A DNA stretch of 41,075 bases from Ruminococcus sp. (GCA_024697705.1 JAILFF010000128.1:1-41075); one strand, 5' to 3'. Positions 9,460-18,942 are shown, numbered from the stretch's first letter. The notes: generated from the sequence alone by a model not told the origin. Program-made: numbers and translations.

Positions 9460-11142
9460 TTACATATTTTCCCAATTAAATGCATCTCCGCATACCGCGA
9501 CAAACATCATTACGGTGCTTTCCACCATTATCCTGCTGTAATTTCTGAGAATGATATGCCTGTCAAGCGGCGCGCCGTTGACTGTGAGCTTGTTCAGTTT
9601 TTCCGCGCTTTCCATATTGGGCATTATCGAGGTCCTTCTGTTTTGAGCATTGTAAATAATGGTCGCCTGAAGTGAACGGTGGACCTTGTTATTGAACGAG
9701 AGGTCGATCTCGAACTTATTGCCCTTTCCGTTTCTGCCGATCCTGTTCTCGCCCGCATACAGTGTGAGTACCTTGCCCATGTTATCACCGTTTAAAACGA
9801 TAAGAAAACCTGCGGGAAGAACTCTGTCGGGCTCGAATCTTTCAAGCGCTACCGTTACCTCGCCGTCGTCGTCGGAGGGTCTTCCGGGATTTCTGACAAA
9901 ACCGGGATTCCTTCCGTTCATGATCTGAGTTTTTGCAATTCTCGGGAGAGCGTCCTCAAGATTTGAAACAGCGGGATCTCCGCCGTAAACGCCGCCCCTT
10001 TCACGACCGGGAGTCTGCGGAGCATAGGGCGAGGGAGAATTATATTGAGGATTATATGAAGAATTATGAGAAGGATAATTCGGATAGCCGCCGTTTCTGT
10101 ACGGATCGTCCGCGTAAACTCTTTCGTCCCTCATACCCGTATTCCGATAGTAAGGATCGTTCGGATCGGAAACGCTTCTGTCATATGGCGGAGCCTGCGG
10201 AGAAGCATTTCTTCCCTGATATGCGGAAGCGTCCATGCCGGGACGATTTTCCATATATGTAAAGCCCTGCGGCGGGATATTCCTCGCCTGATTGGAAGGC
10301 ATACCCTGTGCGGGACGGCTTTCCGCGTAAGGCGAAGTCTGCTGCGGGATTATCCTCGACTGTTCGGAAGGCATACCCTGCACGGGACGATTTTCTGCGT
10401 AAGGCGAAGTCTGCTGCGGGGCGTTCCACCTCGGTTCAACAGGCGCTTCACGCTGCGGAGAAACATTATCGACGTGCGGAGCGTGCTGCCATTGATCCAT
10501 CGGATCGACAGGTTCCGGAAGCACCTCTTCTGCGGGCTGCTCGGGAGGCCAGCGATGCACCGTCCCGACAGGCTCCTGCGGAACAGGTTCTGCGGGCTGC
10601 TCGGGCGGCCAGTGATGCACCGTCCCGACAGGCTCCTGCGGTACAGGTTCTGCGGGCTGCTCGGGCGGCCAGTGATGTACCGTCCCGACAGGCTCCTGCG
10701 GAACCGCTGCCGAAGGGTAATTCTGCGGCTGCGGCTCCGGCGCGAACTGCCGCGGCGGGGGCGGCGCAGTGGGAGCGGAGGGTCTCATCTGATCGGATTG
10801 TAAGCCTTCACGAGTACCTTTAAGAATGGTGGTATCGGCACTCGCCGACATATCACTCTTCGGAGCCGCTTTTTCCGAATTGCTCAGCAATTTGTTTTTA
10901 AACGGGTTTTCTACGTCTGCGCTTCCGGTTTCGGACAGCATATCGCTTGTCTCCCGCATATCCGAAGTTTCAGGCGAATTTCCGCCTTTTCCGCCCAGAT
11001 TCAGACCGATCACAGGTTGAGTATGATCGATGTTTGAAACGGTTTGCTTTTTCGTCACCGCAGCTCCGCACTGAGGACACACTTTGAACTGTGAAGAATC
11101 AAAATAGTGTCCGTTCGGACATTTCACAAGATTAAAACCCAT
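9460..11142 (-). CDS. FHA domain protein with N-terminal zinc ribbon and Pro/Gln-rich repeat linker
   Basis: GAGGAG RBS before the ATG at 11142 (MGFNLVKCPNGHYFD), so the ORF-track start at 11202 is probably too long; CPNGH...CPQCG; C-terminal RIGRNGKGNKFEIDL...VHRSLQATI FHA core. Confidence 0.85.
   Translation of the reverse strand: MGFNLVKCPNGHYFDSSQFKVCPQCGAAVTKKQTVSNIDHTQPVIGLNLGGKGGNSPETSDMRETSDMLSETGSADVENPFKNKLLSNSEKAAPKSDMSASADTTILKGTREGLQSDQMRPSAPTAPPPPRQFAPEPQPQNYPSAAVPQEPVGTVHHWPPEQPAEPVPQEPVGTVHHWPPEQPAEPVPQEPVGTVHRWPPEQPAEEVLPEPVDPMDQWQHAPHVDNVSPQREAPVEPRWNAPQQTSPYAENRPVQGMPSEQSRIIPQQTSPYAESRPAQGMPSNQARNIPPQGFTYMENRPGMDASAYQGRNASPQAPPYDRSVSDPNDPYYRNTGMRDERVYADDPYRNGGYPNYPSHNSSYNPQYNSPSPYAPQTPGRERGGVYGGDPAVSNLEDALPRIAKTQIMNGRNPGFVRNPGRPSDDDGEVTVALERFEPDRVLPAGFLIVLNGDNMGKVLTLYAGENRIGRNGKGNKFEIDLSFNNKVHRSLQATIIYNAQNRRTSIMPNMESAEKLNKLTVNGAPLDRHIILRNYSRIMVESTVMMFVAVCGDAFNWENM
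10501..10700. repeat. 60-bp tandem repeat encoding (QEPVGTVHHWPPEQPAEPVP)n in the FHA protein linker
   Basis: Three consecutive 60-bp units with only a few substitutions (10501-10560, 10561-10620, 10621-10680). Confidence 0.9.
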
Positions 11143-11253
11143 ATTTTTCAGCTCCTCGAATAATAATACGGCTTTCGCCCGCTCCTGTGCGTGCAGGAGC
11201 ATTTAAGCAATACCGCGCAAAGCCCTCGGACGGTCTTTGTGCGGTGTTGTTTT

Positions 11254-11988
11254 TTATATTTTTATAAGTACAAATGAAGTATTATCAACTTTTCTTCCGT
11301 CAATTACCTTAACGCAGTTGATAAGATCATCGGCGGCAGAGCTAACATTGCCGCACAGTACGCCGTTTACAGCAAAATGCTTGGACAGCACGAAATGAAT
11401 ACCCTCGTCGTGTATAGCCTTGTACAGACCGTCGGAAGTGACAAGCAGCACATCATTTTCGCAAAGCGTCAGCGGACCTGCGCTTACATCCAAAAGATAA
11501 AGCCCGCCCATACCGAGATAACTCACAAGACTTTCGATCTGATTTTTTTCAGCCGAAAAGGAATTCGCAGCCTCGTCAAGATCGTTATCAAGCACATACT
11601 TATAATTATGATCGTGGGTGATCGGCGTAAGGACATTGTTTCTGTAAATATACAGTCGGCTGTCTCCCACCGAGACCCATCTGAGTTCCCTTCCCGTCAG
11701 ATGGATAAACACCCCGGTTGTTCCGCCGTCGCCGCCGAACTGATCGTAGATATCGCTGTCAATTTGTTCGGCAGCCTCGGAAAGATATTCCGAAATATCC
11801 TCCGGCCCAAGCGACAGATAGCCCTGTACCATGGTTTGAGCAGCATAGTGTGAGGATTCCGCAGCCTTTTCCCTGCTGCCCATTCCGTCACATACCGCTA
11901 TAAGAAGACCTTTTTCAGTGCCGCCGACCTCGATGCTGTCCTGCTGCGTCTTGCGAGTACCTATAAATTGTCTTTTTACCCATTCCAT
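11254..11988 (-). CDS. PP2C-family serine/threonine protein phosphatase
   Basis: MEWVKRQFIGTRKTQQDS..., AVCDGMGS, VSVGDSRLYIYR and LLVTSDGLYKAI metal-binding Asp motifs intact; GGTGG RBS before the ATG at 11988. Confidence 0.88.
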   Translation of the reverse strand: MEWVKRQFIGTRKTQQDSIEVGGTEKGLLIAVCDGMGSREKAAESSHYAAQTMVQGYLSLGPEDISEYLSEAAEQIDSDIYDQFGGDGGTTGVFIHLTGRELRWVSVGDSRLYIYRNNVLTPITHDHNYKYVLDNDLDEAANSFSAEKNQIESLVSYLGMGGLYLLDVSAGPLTLCENDVLLVTSDGLYKAIHDEGIHFVLSKHFAVNGVLCGNVSSAADDLINCVKVIDGRKVDNTSFVLIKI

Positions 11989-12255
11989 ATTACCACCATT
12001 GTTCTTCTTCGCAATTTTATCAAACAGCAAAACCTCAGCTGCGGCTCTGCTCTCGTACACGCTCATACTGCCCTGCCGCAGATTGGCGGAGCAATATCAT
12101 CGGGATAAATACTGCAAATTCAATCAAAATTTGGCATATATTGTAAATTATAGTAAATACCCCAAAACATCAGACAGCCTCGAAAACCAAAAACGCGGGT
12201 TTCCGAGGGTCTGATCAACGTAAATATTCAGCTAAGAGTATGATACAAATGTTCG

Positions 12256-12561
12256 TTACTGGGGATCTCTGTTGTATTCGCCGAGCGACCTGTCAGCCTC
12301 TCCGAATACCTCGCGGCAGTCGGTAAGGGTATCGCACATGGTCTTCAGGATATCGTAGATGCCGCCGATGTTGGTCTTAACGGTCTTGGCGTCAGCCATG
12401 AAAGCCTCCGCACCGAGACCCTTCCAGTTTTCGGAAAGAGCATTCACGATGCTGTCGTAGGTGGTGTTGATCTCGTCGTACCTTGTAAGCAGCTGCTCCT
12501 TGCTTGCGATAAAGTTGTCAAATGCCTTTGTGTCAAGTAATACGTATTCTCCGTTTGCCAT
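12256..12561 (-). CDS. WXG100 family protein (ESAT-6-like)
   Basis: 101 aa, helical, central WKGLGAEAF; C-terminus EYNRDPQ. Confidence 0.9.
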   Translation of the reverse strand: MANGEYVLLDTKAFDNFIASKEQLLTRYDEINTTYDSIVNALSENWKGLGAEAFMADAKTVKTNIGGIYDILKTMCDTLTDCREVFGEADRSLGEYNRDPQ

Positions 12562-12596
12562 ATAAAACTACCTCCGTTTCAGATTTGGCTTATTTG

Positions 12597-14165
12597 TCAT
12601 TTTTTCTTCGATCCGTCGTCCTTGTCGATCTTAATGAATTTCAGCTTTTGCAGGTCGTCCGACTCAACGTTGTAGAAATAGCCGTCGCCGAGTTCGCAGC
12701 GTGCGTACTGCGCTTTCAGCTCCTTAACGTCCATTTCGCCGAATACCGAGCCCGTGCCGCGCTCCGCGGCGAACTCAGCAATGTTATCGAGCAGGAACAC
12801 TCCGAAAAGGCTGCTATTTACGGCGATCTCGGTCTCTCTTGCATTGGCGCCGAAAAACTTTCTCATGTGAGCTAAGATCACCCAGCACTTGTTGTCCTCC
12901 GCCGAGCCGATTATCTCGGGGATCTTCTGCTTCATGAGGATCTCGCCCTTGGTATTGAACATATTCTTGTTCTGGAGTACGAATACCGTCGGCGGACGAG
13001 TCACTGTCTTCGCCTTTTCCTTCGAGGTGCGGTAGTAGCCGTTTTCGGTCACGAAATCGACCATATCCTGCATCTCGGTGAAGTACTTGTCGTCGGGACG
13101 GCTCTTGTCGTAGAATTCCATGAGCTGTTCTCTTCCGTCGTCGAAGAACACGAAGCTGTAATCGGGGTGCTTGGTGCGGATCGCATTTATCATAACTCTT
13201 AGCAAATTTGTTTTTCCGAATCCTTTTTTACCGTAGATCGCCAGCGAGCGCACGGTATTAAGGTTAATGGTGATCGGCATATGCTCGTAATAATCGAGCC
13301 CGACCGAGATATTATCCTCGTTCTCGCCCTCAACATACGCCGAAGAAACATATTTGTCGTAATTATCGAGCGTGAGATTTCTGTCGAAGACTCTCATCTT
13401 CTCGGTCTTGACCGGTATCTGTCCGGTCATTTCTATAAATTCTTTAAGCTCTGTTTCCTCTTCCGCAAAGGGCAGGAACGCCTGAAATTCTCTGAGCTTG
13501 CCGCCTATCACGGAAACGCCGCGTCCGGGGTTGCTCATGTGCTCGAAAACTCTCGAACCGAAGATCTCGACGTATTTGTCCTGCGAGATCGCGAAAGCGA
13601 ATTTTGAACTGAAGCTGCCCATGAATCTGCCGAGACCGCCCGAAATATCGGTAGCGGTAAATATTACCGACAGTCCCTTTGCAAGACCGTCGCGGCAGTA
13701 GGCGAGCAGTTCCTCGTGGTAGATCTCGTATCTTTCGTCGGCAAGAAAAGCGTTGACGTTATCTATGACAAGCACGATATGCACAGGCTTTTCCTCGGCG
13801 TCGCTGTTGTATACGTCAAGGAAGCGCCTCGAACGAAGTATCATCTGATTGTTCTGTATCTTCTTATCGAGCGTCTTGAATATTCGTCTGATGTTTTCCT
13901 CGTTTGCCGAGCTGAAACAAGCCGATACCTGACACAGATCCTCGTACATTCCGAGGTTCCCGCCGAAGTCGGCGATATGGATATCTGTCTGCCGCGAAGG
14001 GTCGATACATTCGTGCATCCTTATGAGCAGCGTTTTTAGGAAGCTCGTTTTGCCGGTTGCGTGGTCGCCGAATATCACGATATTGGTCGATACCGGGTCG
14101 ATATAGAAGACCGGCTGTGTTTGATTATCAAGGTCGTCATATATCCCCATTGGCAGCCGACTCAT
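12597..14165 (-). CDS. EssC/EccCb-like FtsK/SpoIIIE ATPase, C-terminal half (two P-loop domains)
   Basis: Walker A GDHATGKTS and GKKGFGKTN; own SD GGAGGTGA just upstream of ATG; 29-bp overlap with the upstream gene in another frame. Confidence 0.85.
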   Translation of the reverse strand: MSRLPMGIYDDLDNQTQPVFYIDPVSTNIVIFGDHATGKTSFLKTLLIRMHECIDPSRQTDIHIADFGGNLGMYEDLCQVSACFSSANEENIRRIFKTLDKKIQNNQMILRSRRFLDVYNSDAEEKPVHIVLVIDNVNAFLADERYEIYHEELLAYCRDGLAKGLSVIFTATDISGGLGRFMGSFSSKFAFAISQDKYVEIFGSRVFEHMSNPGRGVSVIGGKLREFQAFLPFAEEETELKEFIEMTGQIPVKTEKMRVFDRNLTLDNYDKYVSSAYVEGENEDNISVGLDYYEHMPITINLNTVRSLAIYGKKGFGKTNLLRVMINAIRTKHPDYSFVFFDDGREQLMEFYDKSRPDDKYFTEMQDMVDFVTENGYYRTSKEKAKTVTRPPTVFVLQNKNMFNTKGEILMKQKIPEIIGSAEDNKCWVILAHMRKFFGANARETEIAVNSSLFGVFLLDNIAEFAAERGTGSVFGEMDVKELKAQYARCELGDGYFYNVESDDLQKLKFIKIDKDDGSKKK

Positions 14166-17100
14166 CGAACATCACCTCCGACATTGGTTCGTATTTGCCC
14201 TTGACAAAGCTCCATACCTTGCCTTCCTTAAGAATGATCTTGTTGGGCAAAGGATTCTGAAAGACGATATGCGGCGTGGCGTAATCGCTGCCATGCTGTT
14301 TATGATACTCGCAGATGCCGTTTACTACCGCCGAAAGCTGAGTTTTCAGCTCGCCGCGTTCCTTGAGCATCGCTTTTCTCTTGTGCATATCGGTATTGTC
14401 CTTTTCGGAATCGTAGAACTGGGTATATCTTCCGCTTTTGCTTGCCTCGATGATCGTCGTGGGTATCTCGATATTGTCAAGGATATTGGCTCCCGTGTAA
14501 GCCGACTGGAAATATTCAAACTTTGAACCCGTGCCGACAAGCAGATAGGCTCTGCCGTTACCGGGCATATTCGGGCTTGCCGCGAGGTCGTTACCGATCA
14601 TTTCCTTTGAAGCCTGTCTCGTGGCGACCTTTAAGCAGAGACGCGATTTTGAGTTTACGCGGATATCGTCGGTGATAGCGCCTTCGATGTTCTGCGAAAC
14701 GAGTATGATGTGTATGCCGAGGCTTCGTCCGACGCGGGCGATGGTAGTTATCTCACCGATGAAGTCGAGGTCGTTCTTGTCGGAGGAGAAGCGTTTCAGC
14801 TCGGTAAACTCGTCAACAATAAGTATAAGATGCGAAAGCACGTCCCGCTTTGCCTGACGCCTGATCTGATCCGCCTCTTCGTCGGTAAGACCCTTGTCGC
14901 CGGCTTTGTTTTTGATATGTTCCTCAATGTTGCGGCAAGCGCTTATGTAGCCGTCGATGCTGTCCACGCGCATTGAGTTGAAAAGTATCTTTCGGCGCTT
15001 GATCTCGGAAGTAAGCGCGTCGAGGAATCGCTTAAGGGTGTACACCGCGCCTGTTCCGTTCTCGTCGCCGTCAACGTCCGTTACCTTGCCGACAACGTGC
15101 GGAAGTTCGCCCAGTCTGTTGATAAAGCCGCCGCCCTTCATATCGACGAGCAGAAAGTTTACCTCATCGGGACGGAACCGCAGGACAAGACCGAGCAGGA
15201 ACGAAATTATTGTCTCTGATTTACCCGAACCGGTCGTACCGGCTACAAGCATATGAGGACCGTCGGACCTTTCGTGCAAGTCAAGGCAAGTAATACCGCT
15301 GTCTGTTTTTCCTATCGGCACGCCGAGCGACTGAGTTACATCGTAGCGGCGTTTTCCATTTACGTTACCCCACGACTCGGCTATCTTAAGATTATCGTTG
15401 GTGATATCATAAAGCTCGAAAAGACCTACGTTTGATGGTACTTTTCCGTTCTGAGAGATCTTTGAATAACTCAGGGTCGAAAGAACTTTGTATGCAAGAT
15501 AAAGAGGGTCTCTCACTCCCTGTTCGGAGCTGTTGTCGATTATCGAATACTCGGAAAAATCGACCTTTTGTTTTTCGTCCTCGTGAGGGATCACCACGCC
15601 GCTGCAATCATTATTGAGCTTTATCAGGTAATTGCAATACTTGGGAAGGTGTTCGGCGTACTTCTTTACAAAGACGAATGTGAAATGCAGATTGTTCTCG
15701 TAAGGCTCGGACGACTTCGGCTCACGCGGAAGAAATCCTGCGAAAGCGTGTTCCTTCATGCCGTACTCGTGATAAACGATCATTATTATATGCGGCGAAG
15801 TTATGCCGTTCTGCTCGTCGGCGCGTTCGCTTGCGATGTTCAGCAGAGAACCGAACACTGCGTTTGCGCTTTCGTTATCGAAAACAAACTGCGCTCTGTC
15901 AGAGAAAAGCTCGCGGAAGTGCGGCATGAATTTGAACATCTTGACCTTTCGCTCGATGATTGAACGATCGGACGTCGGCTCGAACAGCACTATCAGCTGA
16001 AGTTCCTCGGGAGAGTGATAGAAGCAAAGCTCGAATATCACCTTCTTCAAGAACTTTTCGGCGTTTTCGTTGACATCGGTAAGGAGACCCAGCGCTCCGC
16101 AGTTTTTCAGCGAGAACAGGTAAGGCGCCTCCATATAGTATTTGAATCTGTTGGCAATGTGATCGGGAAGATTGCTGAGATAGGACTGTTCGTCCGCCTT
16201 GACGTCTATCCCTTCCCTTGAATGGAGCTGCTTGTAGATCTCGTCGTTCGGCAAATAAAGCTCGACGCTGCTGTCCTTATAGCGGAAGTAAGCGGGAGAG
16301 AAAACAACGTCTTTTTTGCTTGACTTTATCTCAAACTTGCTCTTCACCTTGCTCGATATTCCAAGCCTTACGGCAAGGAAGTCGTCGTTTACGGCAGTGC
16401 GGCTGAAAATATCGCCGCTCACACTGAATACGCTCTTTTCGTAGGTAGCACCGTATTCGAGGAGCTTATTCAAATTCGGGTAAAGCTCTTCCATCTTTTT
16501 CACGTCGTCGTCCTGACGCTTCTTGATAGAGGCTATGAGCCGCTTGATGTATTCCTGGTAATGATCTTTCCAGTCCTGAACGGACTGCCTGTATTTTTTC
16601 TTCTGCTGCCGCCAGTTCAACACCGAAGAAAATATGGTAATAGCGCTCATTGAAACGCTCATTATTATCATAGTTTTGCCCATGCCCGTTGTGCTTGACA
16701 TAAGCACGCCGCGGATAAACACCATCGCGATCATCATAAGCATGGTAGGCAGCAACATCATAAGGAGGTTCTGCTCGCTCTCGGCAGGCGGATCCTGCGG
16801 AGAGATTATCTCGATCGGCTCATCGTTGAACCGATAGAGCTGTCTTGTACTGATATTGTATTCGGGGAAAACAACTTCAGGCTCATCGTCGTCCTTACCG
16901 CTGAATGCGGGGATTATGTTGAGCGGATTCGCCTGAATAGACTGGACTGCCGCAGAGCAGTCGAAAAGAAATCTTGTTGAAGAAAGCACACCTATTTCAA
17001 AGAGCTTTTTATCGAAATCTTTTAAAGAGATCACTGCTCTTCCGTTGACGATAGGCAGCGCACCTTCGGCGTATTCGTTATATGAGGTGATCGTGATCTT

Positions 17101-17319
17101 TGGCAGTACACCGCGGTGATTATCATCAAGGATACATTCGGTAAATACCTCGAAGCAATGCCCGTAAAACTCATCGGACTTTCTTTTTTGAAGACCGTAG
17201 AAAACACCGTCCATGAGCTGCTTTAGCGTGGAATCGCGCAGAACTATCAGCTCGAAGACCGATGATTTTCCCGCATGGTCGATGAATTCCATTCCTATTA
17301 GAACCTTATTACTTTCCAA
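14137..17319 (-). CDS. essC: EssC/EccCa-like membrane FtsK/SpoIIIE ATPase, N-terminal half
   Basis: TM segment pair LLMMLLPTMLMMIAMVFIRGVLM / MIIMSVSMSAITIFSSVL; Walker A AGTTGSGKS; Walker B LILIVDEF; VDMKGGG motif. Confidence 0.88.
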   Translation of the reverse strand: MESNKVLIGMEFIDHAGKSSVFELIVLRDSTLKQLMDGVFYGLQKRKSDEFYGHCFEVFTECILDDNHRGVLPKITITSYNEYAEGALPIVNGRAVISLKDFDKKLFEIGVLSSTRFLFDCSAAVQSIQANPLNIIPAFSGKDDDEPEVVFPEYNISTRQLYRFNDEPIEIISPQDPPAESEQNLLMMLLPTMLMMIAMVFIRGVLMSSTTGMGKTMIIMSVSMSAITIFSSVLNWRQQKKKYRQSVQDWKDHYQEYIKRLIASIKKRQDDDVKKMEELYPNLNKLLEYGATYEKSVFSVSGDIFSRTAVNDDFLAVRLGISSKVKSKFEIKSSKKDVVFSPAYFRYKDSSVELYLPNDEIYKQLHSREGIDVKADEQSYLSNLPDHIANRFKYYMEAPYLFSLKNCGALGLLTDVNENAEKFLKKVIFELCFYHSPEELQLIVLFEPTSDRSIIERKVKMFKFMPHFRELFSDRAQFVFDNESANAVFGSLLNIASERADEQNGITSPHIIMIVYHEYGMKEHAFAGFLPREPKSSEPYENNLHFTFVFVKKYAEHLPKYCNYLIKLNNDCSGVVIPHEDEKQKVDFSEYSIIDNSSEQGVRDPLYLAYKVLSTLSYSKISQNGKVPSNVGLFELYDITNDNLKIAESWGNVNGKRRYDVTQSLGVPIGKTDSGITCLDLHERSDGPHMLVAGTTGSGKSETIISFLLGLVLRFRPDEVNFLLVDMKGGGFINRLGELPHVVGKVTDVDGDENGTGAVYTLKRFLDALTSEIKRRKILFNSMRVDSIDGYISACRNIEEHIKNKAGDKGLTDEEADQIRRQAKRDVLSHLILIVDEFTELKRFSSDKNDLDFIGEITTIARVGRSLGIHIILVSQNIEGAITDDIRVNSKSRLCLKVATRQASKEMIGNDLAASPNMPGNGRAYLLVGTGSKFEYFQSAYTGANILDNIEIPTTIIEASKSGRYTQFYDSEKDNTDMHKRKAMLKERGELKTQLSAVVNGICEYHKQHGSDYATPHIVFQNPLPNKIILKEGKVWSFVKGKYEPMSEVMFDESAANGDI

Positions 17320-17391
17320 GGATCATATCACTCCAATACTGTAACCGACCCGTTCTGACGGATCCTGAGATTCTGTATAAATAAACGCAAA

Positions 17392-17454
17392 TATCCTTTC
17401 GGCTCATTATCGTAAGCCCCGCAATAAATCAACGAAAGCTCTGCCGAAAGGATA
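17392..17454. other. Intergenic inverted repeat (12-bp perfect stem) upstream of the EssC N-half gene
   Basis: TATCCTTTCGGC ... GCCGAAAGGATA. Confidence 0.6.
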
Positions 17455-17603
17455 ATTGCATTATTTACTTCCACCGATCTGCTGAGTATTCCGGTAAAGC
17501 CATTGGCAGGCTAAATATACCGGATCGTGTAAGAGATCAATAATGATTATCGGCGAATTGAGTCGATTTAACAACTGTCTATTTGACCGTTATCATTCAG
17601 CCG

Positions 17604-18734
17604 TCAGCCGTGCTGTTCCGCTAAAACAGACGACAGAATATCGTCAATGTTGGAAGTGAAATCAGGGAATTCAGGCACCTCCGGGTATTCAAGAGCCGAG
17701 AAATCGGGCTTTGCGAGCCTGATCTCGGGCACTTCCTCAGTCATTTCCGGAATCGACATCTTAAAGTGCATTTGCGGAAGCTCTACCTTAAGAATATCGG
17801 AATCGGGGAGGCTGATCGCATCAACGATCGCTGCCTTAACGGAATCGGTGTCAATAGATACATCCATAACCCCTGACATTCCCGAGAAATCCTGTTCCGG
17901 TACCTTCACCTTACTTTGTAATGAGCCTGCTTTATACTCCGCGAGAGCAGGGACAGCTTCTGCCGACGCGATTATGCCGGGGATCTTGAATGAGATCTCG
18001 GTATCTTCGCGGGCGATATTTCCGTCAGCTACCTTAGCCTCGGGCACTGCCACGGGTTTTACCTCGACCGCGGGCTTTACCTCAGCCATTGCTTCCAAAG
18101 CCGAAGCTTCGGGAACGCTGACCTTGCTCTGCACAGCGGTATCAAAAACCAGTCCCTCGAGAGTATTATTCACAGTCTTTACGCCGGTATCGCACGAGCA
18201 ATCCAGCTTAACGGCGGGCATTTCAGCGCTCGATACGGCCACTGCGGGGTTGATATCGACGGAGGAAAGCATCGTCTTCGTTTCCTCGGAGATACTTACC
18301 TTTCCTGCCGACTTGCCAACTGCATCGACCGTTTCAGGTGCGATAGTCTTAACAGCGGTATCTGCCGCCGAAACTTCGACCTTGATATCGGGAGCTGTAA
18401 AATCGACCTTTGCAGAGGTATCGGGAACATCGACACAGACATTCACCTCAGCTGCATCTGCCAAGCCGGAGAAAAAAGCTCCGTGGGTCTCAGTTTCCCC
18501 GATCTTGGGCATATTTGCGGCGTCAATATTTACCGTAATATTGCCATCGGGAATTGTCACAGCCGGCACATCAGGCTCATTGTCAAAGGGCATATTCTTC
18601 TTGCTGATGTTGGAAAACTCGCCTTTGAGGTTTAACAGAACTTCTGTCATCTCATATTCAAAAAGCTCTTTTCTTCTTGCTATCTCAGCTTCCGCGATCT
18701 CGGCTTCAGTGAGATTTTTATCAGTATTATTCAT
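17604..18734 (-). CDS. Orphan Val/Pro/Glu-rich protein of unknown function in the T7SS-like cluster
   Basis: AAAGGAG RBS before ATG; helical N-terminus then ~330 aa of degenerate [IV]x[IV]..P[DE] pattern; no TM or signal peptide seen. Confidence 0.7.
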   Translation of the reverse strand: MNNTDKNLTEAEIAEAEIARRKELFEYEMTEVLLNLKGEFSNISKKNMPFDNEPDVPAVTIPDGNITVNIDAANMPKIGETETHGAFFSGLADAAEVNVCVDVPDTSAKVDFTAPDIKVEVSAADTAVKTIAPETVDAVGKSAGKVSISEETKTMLSSVDINPAVAVSSAEMPAVKLDCSCDTGVKTVNNTLEGLVFDTAVQSKVSVPEASALEAMAEVKPAVEVKPVAVPEAKVADGNIAREDTEISFKIPGIIASAEAVPALAEYKAGSLQSKVKVPEQDFSGMSGVMDVSIDTDSVKAAIVDAISLPDSDILKVELPQMHFKMSIPEMTEEVPEIRLAKPDFSALEYPEVPEFPDFTSNIDDILSSVLAEQHG

Positions 18735-18830
18735 AATTCTCCTTTAACAATTAACTTTTGTTTTCTCTGCACGGTACAATTCAAATATGAGATCCTTCAC
18801 AAAGATTGTCTGGATCCTTTGTATGTATAT

Positions 18831-18892
18831 TCCGACCGCTCCTTATGTAGCGACGCCAAAACCGGTTGCGCGTCAAAACCGTCGCGGTCGGA
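18831..18892. other. Intergenic nested hairpin between WXG100 gene and orphan gene
   Basis: TCCGACCGC...GCGGTCGGA outer stem, GACGC...GCGTC inner stem. Confidence 0.55.
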
Positions 18893-18942
18893 TATCATAC
18901 TTATGCAAAAGCCTTTGTAAACGATCTGCCTGAAACGCCGTC

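Noticed and set aside
17647-18747. 366-aa plus-strand ORF antisense to the orphan Val/Pro/Glu-rich gene
   Set aside because: No RBS at its start, Ser/Thr-rich mirror composition typical of antisense reading of a GC-biased gene; the minus-strand ORF has a strong RBS and fits the operon.
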